Below are positions 13,450 through 25,138 of a stretch of DNA of 64,000 nt, piece after piece (position 1 is the stretch's first letter; each line of letters begins with the position of its first letter). The position numbers and the translations under genes are program-made. The stretch lies in the NCBI GenBank assembly GCA_011634665.1, contig WAEK01000003.1, positions 750,001 to 814,000 of the forward strand, written 5' to 3'. The notes under the pieces were generated by a model that worked only from the letters and a program-made list of their open reading frames with translations, had not been told where the DNA came from and did not search any database. The DNA comes from Mortierella sp. BCC40632 (taxonomy: Eukaryota > Mortierellomycota > Mortierellomycetes > Mortierellales > Mortierellaceae).

Positions 13450-13507
<58 letters not shown>

Positions 13508-15914
13508 TCCGTGTTCCACTCTCCTGGATCCTCACTCTTTCACTTTCTGCTCACAGTCAGCACTAAACCTTGTCTACTTTCTTTTTTTTCTTTTTTACAC
13601 CTAGTCCAAAAGACATGGATGAATTCGCATACCCTACCAACCTCGAGAGCGCACCTCTCTCGCTAGAGAATGACGACGATCTCGATGACGAGTGCTCATT
13701 TGAGCCCATTAGTGAGATACTTGCAAAAGCTTCCCTTGCAGCAGAGCAGGAGGATTCACTAACCGAGCCTTGGTCTCAGGAACGTGGGCGACATGGAGAA
13801 GACGAAGAAGGAAACGAGAAAGGACATTCTCGATCTGCGAATGCCAGCAATGATTCTGATCTGATCCTGGTCACGGTCGAGGATCTCTTGATCTCGGAAG
13901 AAAAAGCGCGGACAGTCAAGGCCAATATGGACCACTTGCGGAGCAGCAGGATTCTGCTCCAGGATGTCCTTGAGCCTCCTGTATCAATACCCTCAAAAGA
14001 AGAAAACCACTATTCCACGTCTGCTCATGATCCAAAGCGACCACCTTCATCCTCGTCCTCAATTTCAACCTCTTCTTCTGCTACCCCAGCTACGACCACA
14101 GTTGTTGAAAAGGCCGCGTCTTCATCTTCAGGAATCAAACCTTGTATCACAACAACGAGGACTATCACAGCAACCATCCGATCCCAGGAGCCAGAAACGC
14201 CCGGAGAGAAAAAGAGAACGACCCTTATCTTTGAGGATGAAGGCCCTCCTTTGTCTGCATCCAGCGTAGATGACACCAACACAGAATTGCATCGGTCTTC
14301 AGGCGCTGAGAGTAGTCAGAACCAAAAGGGCAGTCCATCATCCAAACTCAGTCAACAATTCCGACATGTTTCCAAGGCCCCTGCACCTAAAACATTGACA
14401 CCTGCACAGCAACGCGAGGCCGAAATTGATGATCTCATCCAAAAAGCAATTGGGCTTCATGAAGATAATCGACTCGAGGAGGCGACACGACATTTTTATC
14501 TGGCAGCTCAGTCTGAGAACCCTTTGGGTCAATTGATGTATGGACTTTCGTTGCGACATGGATGGGTAAGTTAAAAAAAAATAGCTGCAAAGAGTAGAGA
14601 AAGCATTGAAATTCCTCAGCATTGATTTTTTAAAGAGGCTGACCCCCCTCCCATCATATCATATCGTCCTTTTATCCTTCTAAATGCTCATAGGGCTGCA
14701 AACCCAACCCTGCCGAGGCAATCATCTACCTTCAGAGGGCCGCAGAGTTCGCCATGGGAGAACTCAAAGAGCTAGGACCACCATCGCGACTTTCCCTTCC
14801 GTCTGCTGAACCATCCGTCAGAAATCAAGACCAACTTGTCTCTTGTCCTATTCCCTCGACTTCGGAAAGACAACCACTGGATGAAAAAGAGTCTCAGGAA
14901 TCAGGTTCCACCGGGAACGGTGCTCAGCTGGCTCGAACACCCTCCAAATCTGTGACAAATCGTCAGGGGCTCAGACGGATGGGTAGTTTAGACCGAGGAG
15001 CGGCCATCATCATGGCCCGGAAAGAACTTGTCATGGCGCTATATGAGCTGGGCATGTCCTATCTCAAGGGGTGGGGGGTTCCTAAGGAGAAGCCAGTCGC
15101 ATTTGCGTACTTCAAGGTTGCAGCCGATTTGGGTGATCCTGATTCACAACAGGAAACGGCTTATTGTTATTATGAGGGAATTGGTGTCAGCAAAGACATG
15201 TACGAGTCTGCACGGTACTATCGCATGGCTGCTGCCCAAGGTTCAACACAACTAGGCAATTCATGGATCTGGAAGCCGAAATACGATCAGTATTGTTCTG
15301 CCGAGGCTGTTGCTGCCCGTGCCCTGAACACTCACGGAGGCTCACACCCACCACCTGTCAGTAATAACAGTAGCAACAGCGGTAGTAGGTTCTCTAGAAA
15401 GACACGGAGTCGAGCTTCTTCCGCTGCTTCAGCTACAGCGACCTATGTCTCGCCACTACTCTCTCCAGGGGGTGGGTCTGGAGGACAGTACTCGATCGCA
15501 GGCATTGCTACCGGGTTTGCAACAGTGACTACATCAACGGCTGGTACAACAGTGCCAGCAGTCATGAACATCAATTCCAGTAACAACCTTAGTAACGAGA
15601 TAGCAGTGGAGCCTGTACACACCACCATGACCACACGAAAGCCACCACCACTTTCCCCCTCGGCCATCGCTGTCGCCTCTGGCACAACTACGACTGCAGC
15701 CTCATCTGCAACTTCATCGGTGGTCTCGACCCCAACCTCACCTGCACCCAGCAGTGGTAAAAAACACCGGTGGAGTTTCTGGGGACACAGTAATTCTAGC
15801 TCGAGCGCGATCCACCAGAATTCGGGTGGTGGTGGCGGAAATGGTGGTGGCACCTTGCGTTCGTTGGTCAATGGATCCTCGACTAACGTGTCCACGACTG
15901 CTGTCTCGCAATAA
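12981..15914 (+). CDS. Sel1-repeat (TPR-like) protein, Nif1/Dsf2-like
   Basis: I model three exons: 12981-13183, 13605-14565 and 14694-15914, giving 794 residues with phases 2 then 0. The N-terminal 280 residues are acidic and Ser-rich. Three Sel1-like units follow. The first is split across exons 2 and 3 (EEATRHFYLAAQ, then PAEAIIYLQRAAE); the others carry YLKGWGVPKEK and YYEGIGVSKDM, ending in GNSWIWKPKY. A Ser/Thr- and Gly-rich tail closes the protein. Sel1 arrays are alpha-helical scaffolds. The block around LGNSWIWKPKY resembles what I recall of S. pombe Nif1, an inhibitor of the Nim1/Cdr1 mitotic kinase, and S. cerevisiae Dsf2, so a cell-cycle or polarity adaptor is a reasonable guess. 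The first exon is the least certain part; a second ATG lies at 13614. A Skt5/Chs4-type chitin synthase activator is less likely because only three repeats are seen. Confidence 0.85.
13463..13506. repeat. T18-A26 palindromic tract in an intron
   Basis: A run of 18 T is followed directly by 26 A inside intron 1 of the Sel1-repeat gene. It is a perfect self-complementary tract of at least 36 nt. Confidence 0.9.
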
Positions 15915-16122
15915 AAGTCCGAGGACTGGAAAGGAGGAAGGGGAGGAGGAGAGGGGGAGGAGGTCTCTCTCCTACAATTTTTTTTTTTTTTTTTTTTTCT
16001 CCACGAGTCTGCAGTTGGTTTTGTTGTTGTGCATCATGCGGTTTAGGACAGAGAGGAGCCTTCATTTAGAGTCATTGTTAATCGTTGAAATATACTTATT
16101 ATTTTATTTTAAGTACGTGTGA

Positions 16123-17622
16123 TCATGACTGATCGCCTCCTTTCCCACTACCTGTGTTTTGACTCTTGGCATAGATATCCCGCTTAGCCCAAAAGGTTGG
16201 CATGGCAATATCACGTCCATTAGGATAGACACACTTGTCGATAAAGAAACTTCGAAGTTTAGATGTGATCAGATCTGTGACCTTGGGAACATCTTCGAGT
16301 TTTGTCCTGGCTCCCAATAAGGACTGAACGCCAAACTCGAGGTCGAAATCGGGCAAAGTTGAAATGGAGATGTGTTGTTGTCCATCGATCGTATTGAACT
16401 GCAATGTGATCTAATATTAGAGAGAAAGAAAGTAAAAGAGTATGAGGAAATATACTAGGCGAATAGTTCATAGTATTATCTCATCTTTCCGAGTGTCTTT
16501 ATACAAAAAAAAAAAAAAAGGCGATTTACCGTTGCCTGGAATTTGATGACAGATAGCACGAGAGACACTGGCAGGGCTGCTATCCGTGGACGAGGCCAGT
16601 TAATCAGAACTGACGTCTCAATCCCGAGCATAATTTGGTCATTAAAGTCCAGATCGATCTCGGCACGCTATTAACGGTTGAAATTGAGAAGGAAAAGAAA
16701 GCAGTAGCGGAATGAGAAACAAAAAAAAAAAAAAAAAAAAATCGATAAGACGGAGAAAGAGCTTCTTCATTCTGAGCGCATCCTTACCACACTTCCTGAA
16801 GGCTGATCGGCAGGTCTGATCCTTGCTCTGCTTAGGACAGGGAAATCCTCGCCGAGGTTGAGCTCGGTCACGCGAATATGGCCCTATTAGAAGCAAAGAA
16901 TGTGGAATCCAGATTCCATGTATGTTTAGGGACTCCCCTTCTCAACTATCTTGAACATCGCATTCACTATTTGGTGAGTAGTCCCTGCTTCCCATGCCCA
17001 CTGCAGCGCTTACCACCCAATCAGGCCGAACGCCACCGTTGAGAGCCTCTGCCAGGGCCTTGATCAAACGGTTGTTGACCTTTGAATCGTCCCTGTATTG
17101 AGCAATCGCCTGCGCAAAAAGTACACTCATCCAGTCTAGTGATTCTGGTGGGTGTTCATGGACATCATAAAACGTCTTGTTCAAAATCGTGGTTGTGGAT
17201 GGTAGTGAGGGTTTTGTCGGTGGTGCTGGGATCGCCGCTCCTCTGTTGGAGAACGAGCGAGGCTACATTATTTTTTAGGCAAGGAGGTAAAAAAGAAGGA
17301 AGTTAGGAGACAATAGGAGGCGAGCTCGGGCAAAATAAAATAAATGAAAAAAGAAAAAAAAAAGTCCACTCCTCGATGGGCTGTTTTCTATTACCTTGCG
17401 ACCATACCGAACGTCCTCCAACAATAGATATTTGAAGCAGACGATCACTATGACCACTACACTTAATTGACCTAAGAGGAGGCCCATCGTAAAGGACATG
17501 CCTGAAGAATTGTGATGACTGTGCATGTGGCTGTGGTTGACTCGATCTACCAGATGATTCGCAATCTCGATCAGATAGTCCTGACCACCTTCTGGTCCCA
17601 GAACCTGAACATGGCTAGCCAT
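16123..17622 (-). CDS. MMM1: ERMES complex subunit Mmm1 (SMP domain)
   Basis: I model five exons: 17622-17395, 17262-17014, 16883-16788, 16667-16530 and 16410-16123. All are phase 0 and give 332 residues. The N-terminus is short, with N-glycosylation-type sites (NHS, NSS), and should face the ER lumen. One membrane segment follows at about 44-68 (MGLLLGQLSVVVIVIV). The cytosolic SMP lipid-binding domain covers about 105-325, with DWMSVLFAQAIAQYR, ALNGGVRPDW, TELNLGEDFPVLS and LDFNDQIMLGIET. In fungi Mmm1 anchors the ER-mitochondria encounter structure with Mdm10, Mdm12 and Mdm34, tethering the organelles and moving phospholipids. Length and order match the family. The gene is convergent with the Sel1-repeat gene, with only 208 bp between their stop codons. 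Confidence 0.95.
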
Positions 17623-20477
17623 TGCTAAAGCCTTGTCAATGGAAAGTCGAAGAGGATTGTCGGAATCGTAGGGGATTAAGAAAGAAAAGAAAAGAATTGA
17701 AAAGGGTCTGTGTTCTTTGTAGCCTCCTCTAAATGAGAGACTTGTTCAGTGGTTTGAATGTAAACGTCCTTGCTTTAGTTCACTCTGTTGCTGGGTGTAG
17801 AATGGTTGAGAAGGTTGGAATGGGCGAGTGGGTCCGGTCATAAAACGTGGGCTGGAGGCAATGAACGAAAAGACAGAAAAGGCAAAATGAGGCCTCTCTT
17901 TCCTTGGCACCCTAGCCCACACAAGATATTGAAAATTCTGTGGCTTGACATTGGATAATCTGTAGCCGTAAAGTCTTGATAATTGGGTTAAAAAAATTAA
18001 TCATTAAGCGACTTCGAATGGAACACATATCTAGAGACATCCCAGGCTGGGAGTGTCCATAACTTCGGCTGTGAGAAGTTGGAGACGCGTGGTTGTTCTA
18101 GTAAATGATAACTGGCGTTCTTGATTTGTGAACTGCGAAAAGAAGGGCATAGCCGACTTGTCCTTGCCCGTCTGCCGATAGAATCCACTCGCATCAGGGT
18201 TCACGACATCTTGACTATCCTGGGGGTTTTGTCGTGTGCCCATATTGGGATGACTCACAGCTCTGGTTTCTGAATTCCACGACTCCTCGAACACTGGCAA
18301 TGCTGACTCCATGGCCGACCTTTTGAGGCGACCATACCGGCCCCGTCCGCTGGAAGCAGGTCTGACAAATCTCGTTCGTTTTATACCCGCCCGCTATCAA
18401 GACAGTACTTGGACACGACTCACAGATTTCTTAATTCAGATAATACTTGGGGAACACTGTGGGACATTACCCAAGCCCTAGGTTCTCGGCCCAAAACTCT
18501 ACCAGCCTTTGTCGACCATTCACAACTTGACCGTGTTGACTCAAACGTGCCGAGGCATCGACATGTGATGGGGTGTCTTCATTCGCTTGATGTTCTCATA
18601 ACAGCAACGATATCGTAGCGCCAGTCATGCCGCTCTTTCCAACCATTCTGTCGCGTTATAGACTTGAATGCATGACAAAATTTTCTCTAGTAATACAAAG
18701 CTCACTTGGCCGTGATCAGCTGTTCCTGAATCTGCGCGAGCTCGTCTTTGACATTGCATGTAATGGTCTGTCTATTTTTCATTCTTGTAAAGATGCGTCT
18801 CGCACAGAGCAATCTTTTTTACATTTATGAGTTGCTAGCCAATCATTTGGAATGTATATTTGTCTGCAAACATCATGCTACTGTCGACCATAATATTGCC
18901 CTCAATTCTTTTGAGTAGTCGTCCCTTGTTGGACGATGCATCGTTTGCCTGCATTTGACTGGGCGAAGCTCCAAAGGATTCTGAGCCTCTTGGATGCATA
19001 TTCAAGGCCTGGGGTACCAATTTAATTGCACTGCCTAAGTAACCCTTTTGGCCCGGGATCTGTAGGGATACTGCAGCATGGCCGATAGGAAATAACTTCA
19101 GCGTTTGGCTAGGCAGGTTTATGGGACTTATTGGGAAAGAGGATATGCCAGCGTTAAAGAGGAGGAGGGGAATACTGTCCAAGGTGCGTCTCACCATTTG
19201 TCTTTGAGAAAAGGGACAAAGTAGGACAAAAAACTCGCAAATGAAAAATGTCAAGCTACGGGATTGCTACCCAAGGGGCACTGTTGGGACGGACCTGTTC
19301 TAGATGATCAGTATTTGCTCTCCGAATGTTTGTCGTAGCCATCGGGGATGCTAGATCCAATCGACATGTTGATGTCGGTTCCGCTGCGGAGGCAGCTGTT
19401 TGTTCTCGAATAGAAGTCCATCCAAATCGATTCCATCAAAATCAGATCTAGATTGCGACTGAAAAGGGTCAGTGTCCTCGCGGAAGTTCCCAATGCAACA
19501 GGCGTCTTGGATCTGAAGTTTAGGAATGACTAATTTTGAGCTGGTCAAACTATCAAAGAGTAGATTTTTTCTGGACCAAAAAGATGGCAAAGAGCGCTCC
19601 TCTAAGCAACCGTTTCGTGAATACGCGCATATCCTGGAGAGTGCAATGTGGAAATGGGACGACTTTACGATCGCGTCAGTTCTTATCGTCGTCATTGACC
19701 CTCGTCACACTCTCCTCTGGAATCTTGGTAGAGATACACTCGACTAATTTCCATGGCTTTCTTCCGAGTAATGGTCACTCTATGAGTAGCCAACATCACC
19801 ACCAATTATTTAATCACAGTAATAACAAAGCACCCTGTAACAACTCCTTCAATATCTTCGATGGCATCTGTCTGTAGCAACACCTGACGAGGAAGAGAAA
19901 GAACCTTTTGTGCAATGCCCTCCAAGAACAACTGAAATTAAACAGCTATCATTTACAAAAAGCAAATAGGAAAAAGGATCATCAAGCATAGTATCGCCTG
20001 GCATCTTGATCGACCAAGCAATAAGCTCAGCATCTGACTATATCACCCAAAAGTGCGAACTAATCCAATGGCGATCAAAGTCAGTTTTCGAGGAGCGTTT
20101 ACCTATCGTTCCGGTTATTGAATGCAGAACAACCGCCAGATATATCACTGCCACACTATAAGCGTCGCGCTATGTTGTTCAGACGCCACGAAGCTTGGGC
20201 TCTATATCATTCAATGTGCAGTGCACGGTCTCCAAACTGAACATTCGTCTAATTCAAAAAAAAAAGTTGTCCACATATTTGAACGTGTTTACACCAAGGC
20301 TTCATCGAAAAGCACCTTTGGTCAGTTGATTTCATGAAGTGTCAATTCAAAATCGCAAAGTGTTGATATATGCCGAATGTCTATTTTTCTTTCTTCTCAC
20401 TTTTCGAGGACGATGGCTTAAAGAAGGGTAGTGTTTATGAAGAATGAATGGTAAATGTGCAGGTGATGGTAATTTGT
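17623..20477. other. Gap with possible decayed coding sequence
   Basis: Unlike the other gaps this region has almost no CT/GA or homopolymer tracts; its base composition looks more like coding sequence, but every frame is broken. The Mmm1 promoter should occupy the first few hundred bases and the MetRS 3' UTR the last ones. The segments that look most protein-like are on the minus strand and are listed separately. Confidence 0.5.
18835..19931 (-). pseudogene. Possible gene remnant, minus strand
   Basis: Several protein-like segments lie in line on the minus strand. One follows a good acceptor (TTTCAG) at about 19932 and reads LFLEGIAQKVLSLPRQV. Another near 19550 reads SSKLVIPKLQIQD. A 120-codon ORF runs from the ATG at 19197 to 18835 and includes LFNAGISSFPISPINLPS and GHAAVSLQIPGQKGY. 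I could not join them into one open frame; stops and frame changes separate them. The alternating hydrophobic pattern suggests a beta-rich protein, loosely like the DUF3712/LEA2-type proteins common in fungi, but this resemblance is weak. It could also be a real gene with introns I misplaced, or chance. Confidence 0.25.
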
Positions 20478-22878
20478 CTATTTCTTCAAAGGAGGGAACA
20501 TGGGCGCGCTTCCCCCAACCACAGTCCGAGATTCTCGATCCACAGCCCATCCTCGACCACATTGTGCATGCTCCCATGAACGTTCGTTCTCTCGGATACC
20601 AAGTTGGTCCAACATTTGGGATGACTTTGTTGGCATAATAGGTTGGAGCAACAAAGCGGCCATCCGTGTCGACTCGAGGGCATTCCAGATCAACTGGTCC
20701 ACTCGCTCCTTGTTCGAAGGATCCTTGACAAGCTTCCAAGGTGCACCATGACTGAAGTTTGCATTTGCCTATTCAAAAGATGTCGGGTATCATTGTCAGA
20801 AAGAAAAGAATGGGCTATAGTTGCCATTTGATTTGATTTTTTTTTTTTTTTTTTTCACAGACCTCGGCAAGCATGTCAAAAATATGATGAGTTGCTTGGG
20901 TGGTTCGGAACTGTGCCATCGACTGATCCACTTTCTCGGGCAGCTCCTTGAGCTTAGCCCAAAGAGCCTTGTCATCTGGGTGAATGTTGTCCTCAGAGGG
21001 TGGGCTGGGAACCTTATTGGAAGGGTTCAACGCGAGGGACGTGCTCCTGCTTAACAAGTTACCAAGTTGACCAGCTAGAAGTTTCTTGTACCGTCCTGCA
21101 ACCAACTCTGAGGAGTAATCTATCGGTATTCAAATCAAGGTCAAGAGAAGAGTTGGTCAAGAAAAATTAATTTCTTCCGCGCCTTTTCTTAGCAGGACAT
21201 TCTGTTGTAACTATTTATGTATACCTGCATCATCGCTGATCCCTCCATCGTTCATAAGGTAGAATCGAATAGTGTCGGTGCCAAACTCCTCCATAGCTGT
21301 GAAGGGATCAACAACATTGCCGATACTCTTGGACATTTTCATCTTGCTCTGAGTCCAGTGAGCATGGGCAACAATCTGTTTTGGGGTTTTAAGACCTGCC
21401 GCCATCAGAAAGGCTGGCCAATAGACGGCATGGAAACGAAGGATATCCTTGCCTACGACCTGCGCATCAGCTGGCCATCCACAGGTAGCCTTTTGATCCT
21501 CTGAAAAGTTCTTCCATGGATATCCTGTCACAGTCAGGTAGTTGGTCAGGGCGTCCATCCAGACATACATGACATGACTGTCATCTCCAGGAATAGGAAT
21601 ACCCCAAGTGAGACGCGACCGTGGTCGTGAGACTGAAAGATCTGAAAGTCCATGTTGGAGCCACTCTCGGACTTCATAGTATCTGCTCTTGGGCTGAATG
21701 GCTAAAATAGGTTCAATTGAAGGAGGGGAGGGGGGTAAATGTCGGGATTAGTTCACATAGCGGAGGGGCCTTTGAGTTCAAGAGTTGTTCATGAAATAAA
21801 TAATAGGATTACTTGCCTTCAGGATCCTTGTCTAACCAATTGAGCAGAGGCTCTGTGAACTCGCTCAGCTTGAACTTGTAGTTCTCTTCGGTTGTCCATT
21901 CCACAGTCTTTCCTGTCTCGATAGAAACCTACCACCAGAAGAAGGAAAAGTCCATTGGTCCATGAGCGCCACGTTTGCATTTATCGTTCTTGTTTCTTTG
22001 AGCAAGTTTTGCAGTCATGGTCTTACATGGTACTTTTCGCCGGTTTTTTCATCAGTCTTTTCCTCCACCTGGGTCGACGCGTAAAAGGCTTCATCAGACA
22101 CAGAGTACCATCCTTCGTGCTGTCCCTTGTAAATATACCCCTTTGCCCAGAGGTTGTCCCAGAGTTCCTTGACGGCCACGGCGTGGTTCTTGTCTGTGGT
22201 CCTGATAAAAGTTGTATAACTGATGTTGGCTGCATCAAAGAGAGCCTTGAATCTTTGAGATACTTGGTCACACAACTCTATCTCAGACATTTCAGCGGAT
22301 GCAGCTGCTTGCTGGATCTATTTGAGAGAAGATTGAATGTGTTGAGCCAAACTTGGTCCTTTCCTCAGGTCCTTTAATGAAAGGAGGGAGGGAGAAAGCG
22401 AGAAAGGGAAAAGAAGTCTTACTTTGAGTCCATGTTCATCGGTTCCTGTACTCAAAAGTGCCCTCCGGCCTTTCAACTCTTGGAATCTTTTGAGGGTATC
22501 TGCAAGCACAGCCGAGTGCAAGTGTCCAATATGTGGCACTACTCATCCAATTCCAATGGTAGAAACGCGTCAGATAAGACTTGTATACAGACCCAAATGC
22601 TCACAGAAAGTGATACAATGTCGAGTTTAGTATGTTCACGCACCTGCGTTAACGTAAAAGATTGGTGTAGTGATATAGTATGGCTTGTTTGTTGGAGCAG
22701 CAGCATGCTCAGGAACTCCCTGGGTGCTGTAAGAGGCTGAGAGCCCCGTCTGAAAAGCTCCAAGCTGTCGACGGGCCAGAGCCGCCAAGGAAGGAAAGCA
22801 TGCCGAAGACGAATGCAGGGCCCTTGGCCGTGCGTAGAGAGGCAGGTGCCTCAAAAAAGACGCTGCGGTACTCGACAT
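20478..22878 (-). CDS. MSM1: Mitochondrial methionyl-tRNA synthetase
   Basis: I model seven exons: 22878-22644, 22538-22423, 22317-22027, 21928-21817, 21701-21225, 21119-20863 and 20768-20478. They give 592 residues with consistent phase. The first 50 residues are basic and Ser/Ala-rich, as in a mitochondrial presequence. The class I catalytic core shows [13 protein letters not shown], the HIGH motif (PHIGHLHS, residues 79-86), STGTDEHG and KMSKS near residue 370. A helical anticodon-binding region follows. Length is close to yeast Msm1. It charges initiator and elongator tRNA-Met in the mitochondrial matrix. Intron 4 (21702-21816) uses a GC donor (GAAG then GCAAGT), and intron 6 a less usual GTCTGT donor. 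The gene is divergent from the Rieske gene, so the two may be co-regulated. Confidence 0.93.
21702..21816 (-). other. GC-AG intron in the MetRS gene
   Basis: The exon ends in GAAG and the intron begins GCAAGT, the classic strong context for GC donors; it ends in TTTTAG. Only this 115-bp splice keeps the frame between LDKDPE and [13 protein letters not shown], both typical of the synthetase core. Confidence 0.85.
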
Positions 22879-23106
22879 GGTAGCTCTAGTTCACTGAAGG
22901 ATGGCAAACGAGCAGATGTTGATCAGGGATGTTGCTCGCGGACTATCGGAGGGTACAGCCAGTGCGCCAGTGCTCGTGACGTAGAAATGGAGGTAATCTC
23001 ACGTGACAGCCGGGGACCAGTCGGGGAGTCGGATGTCCGAGCAAAACAAATTCGATCAGCGATGGATCGACTCTCATCTCCACTCTTCCTTCATTTCGCC
23101 GACATC
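22879..23106. promoter_or_regulatory. Divergent promoter of MetRS and Rieske genes
   Basis: Only 228 bp separate the two start codons. The interval holds TGACGTA at 22977-22983 and the 8-bp palindrome TCACGTGA at 22999-23006. It lacks the long CT and homopolymer tracts seen upstream of most other genes here. Both products serve mitochondria, so shared control is plausible. That is inference from spacing and motif. Confidence 0.75.
22999..23006. promoter_or_regulatory. TCACGTGA palindrome (bHLH/CDEI-type site)
   Basis: This perfect palindrome contains the CACGTG E-box. In yeast, TCACGTG (CDEI) is bound by the bHLH-Zip protein Cbf1, which acts at some respiratory-chain genes. Here it sits about 100 bp upstream of the Rieske ATG and 120 bp upstream of the MetRS ATG. 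Function is inferred. Confidence 0.5.
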
Positions 23107-24348
23107 ATGGTCTCGATTGCTGCTAGAATGGCTTCGGCCTCTTTGGGTCGCTCGGCTTTCCGCGCTGCCGCCGCTCGCAATGTCCTTGGTAAGGACTCTA
23201 ATATCGATTTTGGGCTTCTCACTTGGATTCTCTTCTGGCTTTTAGTACTCGGACCTAGTGTAGCGACATTGTCCGAAGAACTGCATCGAGCACATCCCGA
23301 AGTCTGCATAACTTCTTTACATCCCGACAGCTTTTTTGCCAGACGATCGGTCACATCGTCTCGATTAATCGCCATCTAAGCAATCCTGGACTTGATGATT
23401 CTATTTTGGAAGAGAGAAAGAAGGAAAGAAGAAGACGCGACGCCTCAGCAGATGAATTGAGCAATTGGGACCAGGATATGAATAGGACTTGACCAGCCAC
23501 GCTCTGGATACAGCTTTTATCAGTCATGGATTACGAACTATGTCCATTTCGGAAAGAGTGACCTTGTACCATCTGGAAGGACAGATCAAAAGGCTAACAC
23601 ATGAAAGGAACATCTGGGATTTCTTCAACATTAGCCCCCGTTGGCCTTGCTGCCCAGGCTCGTCTTAAGCACACCTCGGCTCGCGACACGACCGTAATCC
23701 CCGACTTTGATAAATACAAGAGCGGCTCTGGCGATTCCAGCAACCGTGCTTTCTCGTACTTTATGGTTGGTACAACTGGTGCCTTGTCGTTCGTGGGCGC
23801 CAAGACCACTGTTGCCGATTTCCTTGCCAACATGTCCGCCTCCGCTGATGTCTTGGCCTTGGCCAAGGTCGAGGTTGACCTCAACACCATCCCTGAGGGA
23901 CGCAACGTGACGATCAAGTGGCGTGGAAAGCCCGTCTTCATCCGTCACCGTACTGCAGATGAGATTGACGAGGCCAACTCTGTCAGTATCGCTGAGCTCC
24001 GTGACCCCCAGACTGATTCCGAGCGTGTCCAGAAGCCCGAGTGGTTGGTCATGTTGGGTAAGTTTTCTATTTGCAACCAAGAGGATGTAGTTCAGCCGCG
24101 CACCGTCAATAGCCAACAATATATACTAAAAAATCTCTTGCTACTGCGACATGTTCTTTGCTTTGTTAGGTGTCTGCACTCACTTGGGATGTGTCCCAAT
24201 TGGTGAGGCTGGTGACTATGGTGGCTGGTACTGCCCCTGCCACGGTTCCCACTACGATATCTCGGGCCGTATCCGCAAGGGACCTGCACCACTCAACCTT
24301 GAGATCCCTACCTACGTTTTTGACGAGAACAAGGTCATCATCGGTTAA
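23107..24348 (+). CDS. RIP1: Rieske iron-sulfur subunit of complex III
   Basis: I model three exons: 23107-23188, 23635-24057 and 24170-24348, giving 227 residues. The first exon encodes a basic, Ala/Ser-rich presequence. A Rieske membrane helix follows near [24 protein letters not shown]. The C-terminal 2Fe-2S domain has CTHLGC and CPCHGSHYD. The cluster ligands are Cys171, His173, Cys190 and His193, with Cys176 and Cys192 placed for the usual disulfide. The protein passes electrons from ubiquinol to cytochrome c1 in the inner mitochondrial membrane. Length is close to yeast Rip1 (215). The last intron falls just before the first cluster-binding loop. Intron 1, 446 bp, is long compared with most introns in this window. 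Confidence 0.97.
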
Positions 24349-25138
24349 GCCCCGCTTGTGACTACCGTCAATTCTCCTTCTCCCCTCCTAGCATCTTTTT
24401 AATCCGTCGCTGGACCAACTATATATCACGCTTCTTTCTTTTTCTTGCACCACTCTTCTCTATCCTCGCTCCACGATATAACCCTCCTCCTCTCCTTGAA
24501 CCTTTTTTTTTTCTTTTCCTTTTTGGCAAGAGTATGAAGATGAACATGCTTCGGACAAGTCGGGAACACAACAGTACACGAGTGGCATATTCTTTTTCAT
24601 TACTAGAGATCCAGCAATGTTAGACCAAAAAAAAAAAAAAAAAAACGTTGGAATAAATTCAATCTTTTCCGCAGGGCTAAAGAAAAGTAGAGAACTAGGG
24701 AAGCTCACTTACAAGCACAGACAAAGTGGGCCTCTGAGGCCAATCGTGTTTTAGAACTAGCTAGTGGACTAAAATTGAGCAAGCGCCAGAGAGAAAGAAG
24801 AGGTTGCACTGGTAGGCGAGCATCGGAGGCATCCAATGGACATTTGAAGACTAGAAGATCAAATATGCATGCACGAAAAAGATCAGGTCTTCACCATTTC
24901 ATGAGCCAGTCACACAGGTCTTTCTGAATTAAGCCAGGCACCCTCTCTGCCCTCATCCTCTCTCTCCACTTCTCTCCATTCATTGCATCAATAACTCTCA
25001 ACAGGAGCGAGTGCTCGACATTGTGGGGAAAAAAAAGAAAAGACGCTATTCACCATCCCTAATTCTGGACTATCCATCAACACCATTCCTATTCTGGCTT
25101 ACTGGTTTGAGAAAGATTTCCATCTAGAGGCAAAGAAA
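24349..25138. other. Intergenic region between Rieske and Cdk8 genes
   Basis: Both flanking genes are on the plus strand. The left part should be the Rieske 3' UTR and terminator, with a 19-nt A-run near 24627-24645; the right part the Cdk8 promoter. No coding sequence is seen. Confidence 0.5.

Noticed and set aside
18311..18480. Plus-strand ORF of about 57 codons starting MADLLRRPYRP
   Set aside because: It is short, has no recognisable family and overlaps a minus-strand ORF of similar length; neither could be preferred.
22432..22740. Plus-strand ORFs overlapping the MetRS gene
   Set aside because: They are antisense shadows of conserved synthetase exons.
23189..23634. Possible box C/D snoRNA in the long Rieske intron (TTGATGATT near 23391)
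   Set aside because: No D box (CTGA) or flanking terminal stem at suitable spacing was found.
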